DNA of 64,000 nt from Trinickia violacea (GCF_005280735.1 NZ_CP040077.1:682001-746000); one strand, 5' to 3'. Shown: positions 26,356-34,887, counted from the first letter of the stretch. Made by a program: numbers and translations. The notes: generated by a model not told the origin, from the sequence alone.

Positions 26356-26592
26356 CTAGGAGGCGCTCTCGCCCCGAAACAACCTTATCGTCTCAATGTT
26401 ATTAGTGTCGATGCTTTCAGGCACCTCAAATAAGCCCTTGGCTATTCCAATGCGCTTGGTTGCGCGGGCCTCGACGGGCATCAGCCTGGCAACAGGATGA
26501 CCATCCTGCGTGATAACGATTTCCCGCACCTCTGCAAGTGACGCAACCAAGGTGAGCAGTGACTCTGCGGCTACCTCGATGTCAACGTTCAT
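26356..26592 (-). CDS. Phd/YefM-family antitoxin, orphan
   Basis: A 78-residue protein from the ATG at 26592. REIVITQDGHPVARLMPVEA is the Phd/YefM beta-strand signature, and the tail RIGIAKGLFEVPESIDTNN...LFRGE is the toxin-binding region typical of antitoxins paired with PIN-domain RNases. The 109 bases downstream hold no PIN gene, so its toxin has been lost or it acts in trans. Confidence 0.75.
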   Translation of the reverse strand: MNVDIEVAAESLLTLVASLAEVREIVITQDGHPVARLMPVEARATKRIGIAKGLFEVPESIDTNNIETIRLFRGESAS

Positions 26593-26678
26593 GCTTTTTC
26601 TCCGGAAGACAGGGGTGCGGGTTATCACTGCGCGTTGAGATACACGCGACCGGCTTTGCTGTGCGACGGTGGCCAGCA

Positions 26679-26993
26679 TCATATCGGCGTGAAGACTGTC
26701 GCCGGAATCTCTTCCAACTGCGCGTAGGTGCGCATGAACCGATATGTCTGACCGCCAACGACAATCTGATTCCAGCCGGGGCTTGTCTGCTCGAGAATCG
26801 CGAGTGCTGTTGCAGCCGCAATGTTCCCACGGGTCCTCATATCACCCAGGGAGTCCATCATGTCGCCGATATATACGGTAAAGGACTGCTCACTGGTTCG
26901 CGCGAGAATCACCAGGCCGCCCTCGTCGAGCGACAGCTCGAGATATTCCGCAAGAGTGAGCAAGGGCTCGGACTGATTGTCTACGTTTGCCAT
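26679..26993 (-). CDS. Hypothetical protein, 104 residues
   Basis: Begins MANVDNQSEPLLTLAEYLEL. A small acidic mixed alpha/beta protein with VILARTSEQSFTVYIGDMMD and WNQIVVGGQTYRFMRTYAQ. Codon use is native. No family is recognised; it lies just upstream of the antitoxin gene on the same strand. Confidence 0.6.
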   Translation of the reverse strand: MANVDNQSEPLLTLAEYLELSLDEGGLVILARTSEQSFTVYIGDMMDSLGDMRTRGNIAAATALAILEQTSPGWNQIVVGGQTYRFMRTYAQLEEIPATVFTPI

Positions 26994-27188
26994 ATCTTCA
27001 CGCTCGTATCTGCTGCGCCGCGCTCAGTGCACAGGCAGGCGCTCCACTGCGCGGCGTTGCCACCGCCTGCGGGCGATAGACTCGCTCTTCCAAGGGGCCG
27101 GTTCACAATTGAAAGTGGTGATGCCGGACGTGCTTTCGGCAGCACGAACACGCTGCTCCAACACTTCAGGCGAGTCTGACTAACGCTA

Positions 27189-27602
27189 CTACGCTGGGTC
27201 GAAGATATTCGCCATACCAGGGTATGTCGATACGTCGAACTCCGCGTTACCAAGCTTTCGAACTGCATTGTGATGACGGTCATTTACCCAAGCGTCGGCT
27301 CCGGCATCGCGAAGCATCAGTCGGAAATCGCGCAGGTCGCTCTTGCTCGCAAAAAGCTGTTCGATGTAGCGGTCAGCATCCAGCCGTCCTGCCTCAGCCG
27401 CGGCTGCGAGACTATCCAGCACCCATGTAAGCGCGGGCGCTCCCGGCATTCTCGATAGCGCCTCCACATGGATAGGCGCCAAGCTCTTTTCGCGATGATT
27501 CCAACCACCAAACTCAATGCATCCACTAGCCACCCGTTGACCTTCGTCGGTCTCAAACATCAGTTGTGTGGGCTGGGGAATGTATGCGTTAACCATCGCC
27601 AT
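27189..27602 (-). CDS. Hypothetical protein, 137 residues
   Basis: A well-formed soluble protein (MAMVNAYIPQPTQLMFETDEG...), with a helical middle (LDSLAAAAEAGRLDADRYIEQL) and a C-terminal NIFDPA. Native codon use. Unrecognised. Confidence 0.55.
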   Translation of the reverse strand: MAMVNAYIPQPTQLMFETDEGQRVASGCIEFGGWNHREKSLAPIHVEALSRMPGAPALTWVLDSLAAAAEAGRLDADRYIEQLFASKSDLRDFRLMLRDAGADAWVNDRHHNAVRKLGNAEFDVSTYPGMANIFDPA

Positions 27603-27699
27603 CAGGAAGTCCTCGTCGTGTTCGATTCGTTGTATTTCTGTGCCAGATAAGTGGCCGCCAAATAGTGATACGGTACGGCGGTAGCGTCGGGCGCCCGTT

Positions 27700-27918
27700 T
27701 CACAGGTGGTTATCGACCCACGCGCGCGCCCATTGCAGTCCCGCGAACTGAGCCTCTTCTTCCGTTTCGAAATAGCCGAGAACGCCCGAGGCTTCGACGA
27801 GCTCGTTGTGTTGCGTTATGGTCCCGCTTGCGGCGTAACGCTCAGGCCGAAGGATGTCTTTCTGCTCGGCGATGGCATGCCCCCAGATGCGGCACCCCTT
27901 GTAGTTTTCCGCTTCCAT
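27700..27918 (-). CDS. Cassette gene C, copy 1 (KGxxIWGHA protein)
   Basis: A 72-residue protein: YKGCRIWGHAIAEQ, YAASGTIT, LVEASGVLGYFETEEEAQFAGLQWARAWVD. A paralogue of 36624-36824. The C-terminal 'ETEEEAQFAGLQWAR' resembles the end of small domains that bind by a helix. Its ATG overlaps the stop of gene B by one base (TGATG), the same junction as in copy 2, so coupling is conserved. Confidence 0.75.
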   Translation of the reverse strand: MEAENYKGCRIWGHAIAEQKDILRPERYAASGTITQHNELVEASGVLGYFETEEEAQFAGLQWARAWVDNHL

Positions 27919-28265
27919 CAGCGGGCGACCCTTACTGCGCTGCCATCGGCGCCGACGCGGAGCACGTTTCCATCTGAAGTGGTGACTCGTGGGACGTCGG
28001 GTACGTCCCGAGCGACGCGTGGCGCACCGACATGTGCGGCGCGCGCCTTAGCAGTCAGCTTCGTTTTGGCGGTCGCCGGTTGATGTGCCCGCGTCTTGAC
28101 CAGATGGGGTGCGGGATGCTGGCGTTTCACCTGTTTCGGGGTGGTCCGAGCCTGATGCAATCCACCGCGTGCCTCTGGCGGATTCCACACTTCGACGTAG
28201 TGGTCGGCCGCGAACGCGGAGGAAGTAAATGCCAATACCAGCAAACCGCATCCAGCTATTCTCAC
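27918..28265 (-). CDS. Cassette gene B, copy 1 (secreted YxEVWNPPEAR protein)
   Basis: A 115-residue protein: signal peptide (RIAGCGLLVLAFTSSAFA), then HYVEVWNPPEARG, a long basic His/Pro/Thr/Lys-rich region, and a C-terminal TSDGNVLRVGADGSAVRVAR. The GTG at 28265 overlaps the stop of gene A (GTGA) and gives exactly the length of copy 2. Exported; function unknown. Confidence 0.75.
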   Translation of the reverse strand: MRIAGCGLLVLAFTSSAFAADHYVEVWNPPEARGGLHQARTTPKQVKRQHPAPHLVKTRAHQPATAKTKLTAKARAAHVGAPRVARDVPDVPRVTTSDGNVLRVGADGSAVRVAR

Positions 28266-28549
28266 CCGCTCTTCTCCATATTGCGCCGCTTGAGCCACTC
28301 GCTACAGCGGACTTCCTGTCCCACACACGTGCCATCGCAGCCGGGGCAAAAGTGCCGGTCGAGAACGGAATCGTCAACCCGCCATGCGCTCCCGCCCTTC
28401 GAACTGGCCGTGCCGACAGCACGACCATTTTCGCATGCGAAGAACGCTACCCGCCGCGAATTCGCGCCGACGAAACTCTCGAAGACGTGCTGTCGTGTCT
28501 CAGGAATTCCGACAGCTTCGAATCGTTGATGCGGGAATGTCTTTTTCAT
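28262..28549 (-). CDS. Cassette gene A, copy 1 (CxGCDGxCVGQ protein)
   Basis: A 95-residue protein sharing with copy 2 (37173-37487) the blocks ENGR.VGTAS, WRVD, DRH.C.GCDG.CVGQ and a final CS. Four conserved cysteines suggest a metal site or disulphides. No signal peptide is seen. First or second gene of a tightly overlapping operon (ATGA with the frame upstream, GTGA with gene B). Confidence 0.75.
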   Translation of the reverse strand: MKKTFPHQRFEAVGIPETRQHVFESFVGANSRRVAFFACENGRAVGTASSKGGSAWRVDDSVLDRHFCPGCDGTCVGQEVRCSEWLKRRNMEKSG

Positions 28550-28794
28550 GGCGGTGACACGGAGACCATTTGTGCAGTGGCCGGTCCGCTTGGAGAGGCG
28601 CTATGGGGCACCGCTTCCACTGCTTGAGGAATCCCTAACCCACGTACCGGCGCGGCTAACAGCAGTTCTAGCTCGAGAATACGACCGGCTCTCGCAAATA
28701 CATCCGCGTCTGGGCTAATGCATTCGACTCCCGTTTTCGGGTCGCGATACGAGGGCAGCCGGCCATGTCTGCAAGTAATCCACGTTATCTGCAT
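28546..28794 (-). CDS. Possible leading gene of cassette copy 1
   Basis: An 82-residue frame (CRHGRLPSYRDPKTGVECISPDADVFARAG...) whose stop overlaps the start of cassette gene A by ATGA, an arrangement unlikely by chance. No counterpart precedes copy 2 and no family is recognised. Confidence 0.4.
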   Translation of the reverse strand: MQITWITCRHGRLPSYRDPKTGVECISPDADVFARAGRILELELLLAAPVRGLGIPQAVEAVPHSASPSGPATAQMVSVSPP

Positions 28795-28838
28795 AATCCT
28801 GCAACGTTCATGGCTATAGCAGTGATTTGTTGTGGCGG

Positions 28839-29102
28839 TTAGTCAGTGATGCCAGCAAAGGTGATTTCGCGCCGCATGCGGAACCTCCGCGCGTCAGCCG
28901 CCGGCGGAAACACACGCCAGCAACCATCGTCGTGCCGAAAGAAGAACAATGCGCGAGACCCGGCCGGCTGCCGGGTCTCAATGCATACGTAGCGTCCTCC
29001 GTCCAAGTGGGTGCGGCCGAATGCGGTGACGTGCACTTGTGTTGTAGGGGTGAGCCATTTTTCCACTTGGCACCGTAGGGACTGCACCTTCGTGTTGTTC
29101 AT
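28839..29102 (-). CDS. Small protein of the QVEKWL family, copy 2
   Basis: An 87-residue paralogue of 11610-11861 and 57566-57817: LRCQVEKWLTP, VHVTAFGRTHL, RYVCIETRQ, RALFFFRHDDGCWRVFPPAAD. The most divergent of the three, with a longer C-terminus. A GAGGGGG-type ribosome binding site precedes the ATG at 29102. Confidence 0.7.
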   Translation of the reverse strand: MNNTKVQSLRCQVEKWLTPTTQVHVTAFGRTHLDGGRYVCIETRQPAGSRALFFFRHDDGCWRVFPPAADARRFRMRREITFAGITD

Positions 29103-29527
29103 CTGCGCCCCCTCGCACCGATACTTGTTCGCGGCCAATTCGCCGGATACGGCGCAAGCGCCGCGCACGCAGCAGCCGCGTTCGATGCTCGACGCCATTT
29201 TTCCGCGCTGCATCGATGGCTTCACAAACTACTTTAACTCTAGTGGCAGAACGCAGCAACGGCACACGCTTAGGCAAAATAGCAACAGAAAAAGTTTAGT
29301 GCGGAAAGTGCGGTTTGGCGGGTCTGAGTGGCGATAGCTGGTGCACCGCACCACACAACCTGGGCGATGGGCGGCGAACCTAGTTCGTTCCCCCGCCGGC
29401 GGCCATTAGGCGACGAAATTTTCTCTGTCGGTCCTGCTATGCAGGATGGCTTTCGGTGCTGGATGTGAAGCCATTGAAAGAGTATCTTGTCTTTTACTCT
29501 CCGCCATTGACCGGCTTGGAGGTTACC
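29103..29527. other. Intergenic, no gene supported
   Basis: About 425 bases without a recognisable gene; the 3' part presumably carries the promoter of the small exported peptide at 29528. Confidence 0.4.
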
Positions 29528-29644
29528 GTGAAGAAATTCCTTTGCTTGCTTGTTGTCGCGTGCGCGACGCTGGCTATCAGCGCGCCGGCCAGTTATGGCT
29601 GTGACGAAGGTAGTTACAACAACCAGAGCGGTACCGGAAAATAG
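29528..29644 (+). CDS. Exported 38-residue peptide
   Basis: GTG start with GGAGG eight bases upstream. A signal peptide (KKFLCLLVVACATLAISAPASYG) leaves a mature part of only ~14 residues, CDEGSYNNQSGTGK, with a single Cys. Strong translation signals and a textbook export signal support a real gene despite its size. Confidence 0.55.
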   Translation: MKKFLCLLVVACATLAISAPASYGCDEGSYNNQSGTGK

Positions 29645-29773
29645 CCACATCTAAGTCTGCCAGGCCCCGTGCTGACGGGAGCTCGGCCGGCCGACACATT
29701 GCGAGCTCGTGCCGTCGTGCGATACGCCGCCCGTGAAAGGACGGCGTATCAGTTGTGAGCGTTTGAGAAAAAA

Positions 29774-30130
29774 CGGCAAGAAACCACCGCATTGGCGGAC
29801 TGGCGCGGCCGGAATCCTCGCCGCGCTCGCACAGGCGGTCGGCTTTGCCGCGGTGCTGAGGGCAATCGAGGAGCACGGGACAAGCGACGTGCCAGTGCCG
29901 CCGGGACCACCTTTTTTCCGGTTCAGCGATTGGGAAGAATCGGAACGAGCGTTGCTTGATGCCGGGTTCATCCAACCGGCCGTGCAGGAGGTGGACCAGA
30001 CCCTGGTGCTTCGTGCGCCGGACACGCCTTTTCACATGCTCACGCGCGGTGGCGTCCGAGTTGCCGCGATGCGCTCAAGCGCTTCGGTGTGCAACTCCGA
30101 TGCCGTTATCGCGTACCGTGATGATGACCT
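29774..30130 (+). pseudogene. SAM methyltransferase C-terminal remnant
   Basis: The segment FAAVLRAIEEHGTSDVPVPPGP then FFRFSDWEESERALLDAGF matches the C-terminal half of class I SAM-dependent methyltransferases (UbiE/COQ5-like). The SAM-binding N-terminal half is missing, and no start is evident. Confidence 0.65.
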
Positions 30131-30155
30131 GCCGGAAAGACGACGGTTGCGCGTG

Positions 30156-30698
30156 TCAATGGATGAGGCGCACCTGCCGACTACGGTCAGCCGACAGACG
30201 GCAGTGCAATTCCGAAAAGCTTGGCTCCGTGCCGCCCATGGATTTTGGGGCAGAGGTAGAGGGCCGCGGCAATGAGATGAAAAGATTGACCCGCCGCAGA
30301 ATCTGCCAGAAGACACTTTTGAACAAGCGAGCGCGCTCAGCATCGGTCACCATTACTGCAAGTGGGTCCGGGATGTTCCACTGACAACATTCGGGCCGTC
30401 CCGGAAACGCAGGCGCGTGGTATTCGGCAACCTGCTCACCCATCGCAATGACGACGTCCATCCTGGGGGCCCACTCGCCCGTGAATTCCAGCCAGCTCTT
30501 TGGATTGAGTCGGTCGAGGTCGGAAATGCCCGGGCGCAACTGCGCCATGGCGAGCGAATGAACGCGGGATGCCGGTTTGGCCCCGGCACTGAAAGCCTCG
30601 AACCGGTGACCGCCCAGCTCGCGCAGCAATGCCTCGGCCATGATGCTGCGTGCTGAATTGTCACTGCCGAGAAACAGCACTTTGTATTTCTTGGTCAC
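30156..30698 (-). CDS. ArsC/LMW-phosphatase-like protein lacking the catalytic Cys
   Basis: Thioredoxin-coupled arsenate reductase / low-molecular-weight phosphatase fold. VLFLGSDNSARSIMAEALL aligns with VLFLC(T/V)(G/H)NSARS: the nucleophile Cys of CX5R is Gly here, while NSARS remains. The second redox Cys (V/I)(T)(V)CD is AMGEQ. MDVVIAMGEQVAEYHAPAFPG, QWNIPDP and the C-terminal helix fit the family. It cannot use the normal chemistry; it may bind ligand or be decaying. The C-terminal ~40 residues are extra. A GTG start at 30698 is preferred. Confidence 0.7.
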   Translation of the reverse strand: MTKKYKVLFLGSDNSARSIMAEALLRELGGHRFEAFSAGAKPASRVHSLAMAQLRPGISDLDRLNPKSWLEFTGEWAPRMDVVIAMGEQVAEYHAPAFPGRPECCQWNIPDPLAVMVTDAERARLFKSVFWQILRRVNLFISLPRPSTSAPKSMGGTEPSFSELHCRLSADRSRQVRLIH

Positions 30699-30723
30699 TC
30701 CAGTCCCCGTACCTGATGGCGCC

Positions 30724-30750
30724 AAAAAACAGCCCGCGCGGTGGCGGGCT
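30724..30750 (-). terminator. Orphan rho-independent terminator before the ArsC-like gene
   Basis: AGCCCGC/GCGGGCT stem, and TTTTTT follows on the minus strand. No minus-strand gene ends upstream of it, and it lies just before the ArsC-like start, so it fits an attenuator or the end of a small RNA. A second hairpin (CATATC/GATATG, 30755-30772) precedes it. Confidence 0.6.
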
Positions 30751-31089
30751 AACCCATATCATCATGGATATGAAAAAGAAGACTCCAATCTAGGCGTGCA
30801 CCGAATGCGATGCAACATCGCAAAAATCCCGCCGTCGCGTTCGAGCAACGCGGATTGCTTGGTATCTAACGTGAAACGACGGAGCCCGCGCGCGACACGA
30901 GCCGGCATTGATTCCTCTTCAGCTTACCCCCAATTGCTTTCCCGTCACGCGTATGCTGCTCTGTGCGAGACGCGTGGGGACCGGCAGGGGCTGATTCGGC
31001 ATTAGAGTGCTTATCGTATGCTGACTGAGTAGCAGGAAGTGGCGCCGGATGTCCCGTTCTGCGCCTCACCAAACCTCAGGGGACATGCG

Positions 31090-31395
31090 ATGACGCCCGA
31101 AAACGATAGCGACCTGCAGACTCGAGTGGTCAGGGTCTACGGCCGCGTGCAAGGCGTAGGTTACAGGCAGGCTTGCATCGAGGAGGCCATGGCTGTGGGT
31201 ATCACCGGTTGGGTGCGAAACCGCATGGATGGCTCTGTCGAGGCGGTGTTGCAGGGTAATCTCAAGCAACTCGACCGAATCTGCGATTGGCTGGTCGACG
31301 GTGCGCATGCGGCGCTGGTCGACCGGCTCGAATTCAAAGAGCTGGCTCCGCCAGTTGCTAGGTTCGATGAATTCAAACTCGCCGCGACGGTATAG
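31090..31395 (+). CDS. acyP: Acylphosphatase, copy 1
   Basis: A 101-residue enzyme hydrolysing acylphosphates (carboxyl-phosphate anhydrides). GRVQGVGYR supplies the catalytic Arg and GWVRNRMDGSVEAVLQG the catalytic Asn. The ATG at 31090 gives normal family length. A paralogue at 50677-50985 keeps both residues. Confidence 0.93.
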   Translation: MTPENDSDLQTRVVRVYGRVQGVGYRQACIEEAMAVGITGWVRNRMDGSVEAVLQGNLKQLDRICDWLVDGAHAALVDRLEFKELAPPVARFDEFKLAATV

Positions 31396-31639
31396 CCGAT
31401 ATCAGGCGCCGTCTGTCATCGAGGCTAGGCAACCTCGACTTATCTCATTTGAATCCATCGCGAAGCGCCGAGCATGGTCGAAGGAAAACACCGGATGAGA
31501 TTCGGACTGCGTTGGTGTCACCGGAGAGGCGAGGAAGTCCGCTCGTAGCGATACGGAGCACCTCGCCGCCGGCATGTACTTCAACTGTCGAAATAGCGAG
31601 CGTAATTTTCAGGAATGCTTCGTGACTACTTTATTGACG

Positions 31640-31890
31640 TCACTGGCCATACGGCACAGGCAGGCCGTCTTTGATGGTGTACACGGTTGTCGGTGCTCCC
31701 TTCAGGTCACCGTCGTCGTCGAAGGAATAGGTGCCTGCCACGCCCTTATAGTCCGTCTTCGCCAACTGAGCGATGATTTTTCCTTTGTCGGTTGTGGTTC
31801 CAGCTTTGACCATCGCGTCGGCGAGCAGTTTTACGCCGTCGTAGTAGCTGACCGCATATACCTGCGTGTCTGTATTGAAGGCGGCCTGCG
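31640..31890 (-). pseudogene. C-terminal remnant of a LivK-type substrate-binding protein
   Basis: Encodes QVYAVSYYDGVKLLADAMVK and GVAGTYSFDDDGDLKGAP then TVYTIKDG, the C-terminal end of periplasmic branched-chain amino-acid binding proteins. The first ~280 residues are missing. Confidence 0.75.
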
Positions 31891-32017
31891 TTCGCTTACG
31901 CCGGCGGAGGCGGGGCAAAACGTATGAATAGTCATGCCCCCAACCGCCTTGAAGCGCTTCAAGGGACTTTCACGTGTGACGGTGGACGTGAATCCAACCC
32001 GCATTGCGGTCTGAACC

Positions 32018-32278
32018 ATGGCCGTCAATTCGCCGTGCATCGATGTGTGCAATCTTGATGGCAAGACGCGCCTCTGCGTAGGATGCTTTCGCACACTGGA
32101 GGAAATCCGGGGCTGGATGAAGATGACCGACCACCGGCGTCATCAGCTTATCAGTGACAGGTCCAGACGACAGGCAAAATTGATGCGGGAGCGCTGGACA
32201 ATCGAAGGCAGATTGAGTGGCGACAATATCTCGAACAATCCGCCATCCTATGCGCCGGTTTCCGTTTTATCGGCTTAA
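32018..32278 (+). CDS. DUF1289 protein
   Basis: An 86-residue protein. SPCIDVCNLDGKTRLCVGCF and RTLEEIRGWMKMTDHRR form the DUF1289 domain, in which four Cys probably bind a metal. The C-terminal ~35 residues lie outside the domain. Function is not established for the family. Confidence 0.85.
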   Translation: MAVNSPCIDVCNLDGKTRLCVGCFRTLEEIRGWMKMTDHRRHQLISDRSRRQAKLMRERWTIEGRLSGDNISNNPPSYAPVSVLSA

Positions 32279-32506
32279 ATCCAGAGCATCCCATCCACGA
32301 CGTGAGACGGTGCAAGCGCCTCCTTAATGGAGCTGTCGTGAACAGGAAAAATCGCTCTTTGTTCGGACTTTTGGTGCGGGTCATGACCGCCTGCATGGTG
32401 CTCATGGCATTCCTCAGTAATCGTTCCATCCAATAAACCCAGACACCCTTTGTCTTGCAGAAAGACAAAGAACCTTGCCGTATCCCTCGGAAACATGGAG
32501 GTTAAA

Positions 32507-33085
32507 ATGAAAAGGTTGTCGGTCGCGATTGGATTGTCAGTGATATTAGCCTATGGAGGCTTGGCAATAGCAGAAGACTCTGGCCCATATCTGGTTGGGC
32601 ACTGGAAGCTCGATGACAGCTTTTCGGATTTTAAGCCCCCATCATCAGCAATAACGACTGCTAATACAGAGTTTGTTTTCATCAACCCCACGTCGTTGAC
32701 ACTCGCGCTCGAATACGCTTTCTTTGATTCGCAGGGTACTTTTTGTGGCTGCGACCACGACACTCTCAAGCCCAATGGGCGCGTCCGCTACACCATGCTA
32801 GGGGAGTTGCAGGGTGGTCAGTTCAGTAGAAAGTTATGTCCCGGCACGAACGCGACGAATCCGCAGACCGACGGCGTGATGAAAACCATAGTCTTTACCA
32901 GTGGGTCTGCGAACACAGTTTACGTGGGCGATGCGGTACAGGCGGGTTACCAAATTGATTTGTTCGGGGGAGGGAGAACCGAAGCCGACTTGAAAGCTGT
33001 CGTTCTGAACCAGAACACACAGAATGAAATCAATTCGATTCACCAACAGTGCGCTGCTTTCACTCCAGTGCCTCCAACGAAGTAA
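32507..33085 (+). CDS. Secreted hypothetical protein
   Basis: A 192-residue protein with a signal peptide (MKRLSVAIGLSVILAYGGLAIA) and GGAGG at the right distance. The mature part is beta-rich (NTEFVFINPTSLTLALEYAFFD, HDTLKPNGRVRYTMLGEL) with Cys residues (GTFCGCDHD, KLCPG, QQC) that could form disulphides. Family unknown; GC content appears lower than its neighbours, suggesting acquisition. Confidence 0.65.
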   Translation: MKRLSVAIGLSVILAYGGLAIAEDSGPYLVGHWKLDDSFSDFKPPSSAITTANTEFVFINPTSLTLALEYAFFDSQGTFCGCDHDTLKPNGRVRYTMLGELQGGQFSRKLCPGTNATNPQTDGVMKTIVFTSGSANTVYVGDAVQAGYQIDLFGGGRTEADLKAVVLNQNTQNEINSIHQQCAAFTPVPPTK

Positions 33086-33261
33086 AAAGAGATGCTCTCC
33101 AATAAGCCTGGACAAATCAAGCACTGGACATGGCGGGCTGTGGGTTCAGATGTCCTTCCACGGTATTGATGGCCTGGCTAGTTGCCAGGACAAGAGACAA
33201 CGTAGTCAATAGGAATTGCCATGCCTTGACCGAAAAATTGGCTGATTACCGGAGGCGAAAA

Positions 33262-33678
33262 ATGGGAACCTCATCCAAAGCGAAAGTAGGCTGCGTCGTT
33301 CCTAGTGGAGCCAGTTATACGTCCCAGCAAGGGTCTGTGTACGCCCCCGGTATCAGCAATGAGACGGTGGGCTCCGAAACGCTATTTCTCGGTGTGGTGA
33401 CCATCCCGCCCAGCGGCAGAACAAAGGCTCATATTCACGAACGCCACGATTCAGCGCATTACATGCTTAGTGGAAGTGAAGTCGAGTTTTACACAGGCGA
33501 GGAACTTGAAGACCGGCAAGTGGCCCATCCTGGCGACTACATCTTTACTCCTGCTGGCGTTCCGCATGTGGCCGTCAACCGTGGCTCGACGCCCGCCGTC
33601 TTCGTTACCGCACGCAACGAACCCACGGCCCAGGAAAGCGTTGTCATGCTTCCAGAACTCGATGCCAAAGTTCCCTGA
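33262..33678 (+). CDS. Cupin-domain protein
   Basis: A 138-residue single-cupin protein. Metal-binding motif 1 is seen in AHIHERHDSAHYMLSG and motif 2 in PGDYIFTPAGVPHVAVN. GGAGG lies upstream of the ATG at 33262. Small cupins of this type bind a divalent metal and may be isomerases, dioxygenases or sensors; I cannot choose. Confidence 0.88.
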   Translation: MGTSSKAKVGCVVPSGASYTSQQGSVYAPGISNETVGSETLFLGVVTIPPSGRTKAHIHERHDSAHYMLSGSEVEFYTGEELEDRQVAHPGDYIFTPAGVPHVAVNRGSTPAVFVTARNEPTAQESVVMLPELDAKVP

Positions 33679-33783
33679 TGCCGGTCCCTCGTTATTTGGC
33701 GGTCGACATGATGTGCGCTAACGAAGGGCACGGAGAGGCGCCGAGCTGTTAACGAGGAGCGGTCACCCAACCTGAATTGTCGC

Positions 33784-34269
33784 GTGCAGCGGCTAGTCCT
33801 GCGACAATTCTGCCCCGCGAAGACCAGCGCAAGTACTGCAGCCGACGCCGGTGTGGTGAGCAAGTCTAAAGCAGCGCTCAAGGCAGTTAGCAAGAGCGCA
33901 ACGAAGGGCAGGTTTCCAGCGAAATACTGCAACCCGAAGACTGGCGAAACATGGAGCGGTCATGCTCGGCCGCCCAAGTGGATTGCTAACGTCAAAGACC
34001 GCTCGATTTATCTGATTGCAGGGGCCGGGTCCGAGGTGGCGACGGAACCAGCCGCTGCGAGCAAGAAGAAAACTGCGACCAAAAAAGCGGCAGCGGCGAA
34101 AACGCCTGCTAAGAATGTTGTCGCGAAGAAGGATGCAGCCAAGAAGGCGCTGAGCGCGAAGACAGTTGCGAGCACGAAGGCGCCGGTGAAGAAGGCGTCG
34201 TTGAGGGAAGCCGTGCCGGTCGCAAGCAAGAAGGCATCAGCGAATGGAGAACCGGTCGCGGAAGCGTAA
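33784..34269 (+). CDS. H-NS-type DNA-binding domain with histone-H1-like tail
   Basis: A 161-residue protein. Residues ~45-75 (KYCNPKTGETWSGHARPPKW) are the H-NS-family C-terminal DNA-binding motif. Before it is only ~40 residues of basic sequence, so the N-terminal oligomerisation domain of H-NS is absent. After it comes an ~80-residue Ala/Lys-rich tail (KKKTATKKAAAAKTPAK...) like eukaryotic H1 or Burkholderia AlaLys-tailed proteins. The start is a GTG with no clear ribosome binding site, so N-terminal truncation is possible. Confidence 0.7.
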   Translation: MQRLVLRQFCPAKTSASTAADAGVVSKSKAALKAVSKSATKGRFPAKYCNPKTGETWSGHARPPKWIANVKDRSIYLIAGAGSEVATEPAAASKKKTATKKAAAAKTPAKNVVAKKDAAKKALSAKTVASTKAPVKKASLREAVPVASKKASANGEPVAEA

Positions 34270-34339
34270 CGCCCGTTATGCCGGATGCTACCGTCGAACC
34301 CAGCACCACCTCCGCGGCCTAAAACGGCTTTTAATCTTC

Positions 34340-34369
34340 CGGCGGAACGACGAATATTTCGTTCCGCCG
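34340..34369. terminator. Strong hairpin downstream of the H-NS-type gene
   Basis: A perfect 11-base stem CGGCGGAACGA / TCGTTCCGCCG, 70 bases after the stop codon. No T-run follows, so it may be a rho-dependent pause or an mRNA-stabilising hairpin. Confidence 0.5.
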
Positions 34370-34597
34370 AGTGACTCGAGCCACCCGGGTCATGCCACTG
34401 CATCGGCTCAAACATGTCGGCGGGCTTAGTGAAGTGACATGAGCTTGTGTCTTCGCTGGCTCTTGTGCCAGTGACAAGAATGCCTATTGCATCAATCACT
34501 TATCGCGGCTGCCCGCATCTTGTTCACAGCCTTGCCAACAAAATCTGGGGATAAGTGACGGCCTCGCAGATGTGGTGCTCGGCCTTCGCTTCGCCCG

Positions 34598-34834
34598 CTA
34601 CTGCGCGCGTGGCGCCTGACGTTGTGCAGCTTGCTCTTCAGCATGCTTCTTTGCCAGGTGGTGTCCCACAATGCAGCCGCCGACGGCTCCGACAACTGCG
34701 TGGTGTCCTGCGTAGTGGCCGGCTACGCCGCCGGCCACCGCGCCCTTCATACAGCCTGCTGCGTTTGCTGTTCCGGCTGTCACGAGTGCTACCGTGGTAA
34801 CCGCCGCGAGCATCTTGAGTCGGTATTTCTTCAT
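34598..34834 (-). CDS. Secreted glycine-zipper protein, copy 2
   Basis: A 78-residue paralogue of 12792-13028, nearly identical after the signal peptide: AGC.KGA..GGVAGHYAGHH then VVGAVGGC.VGHHLAKKHAE. The signal peptide differs (LKMLAAVTTVALVTAGTANA). Same gene order as copy 1. Confidence 0.75.
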   Translation of the reverse strand: MKKYRLKMLAAVTTVALVTAGTANAAGCMKGAVAGGVAGHYAGHHAVVGAVGGCIVGHHLAKKHAEEQAAQRQAPRAQ

Positions 34835-34887
34835 GGAATGTCAGTCGTCGTTGGTATGCGCTGGATATGCGGCCTATCGGCGTCGCA

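Noticed and set aside
30156..30698. Functional arsenate resistance
   Set aside because: The catalytic cysteines are missing and no arsB, acr3 or arsR gene is nearby.
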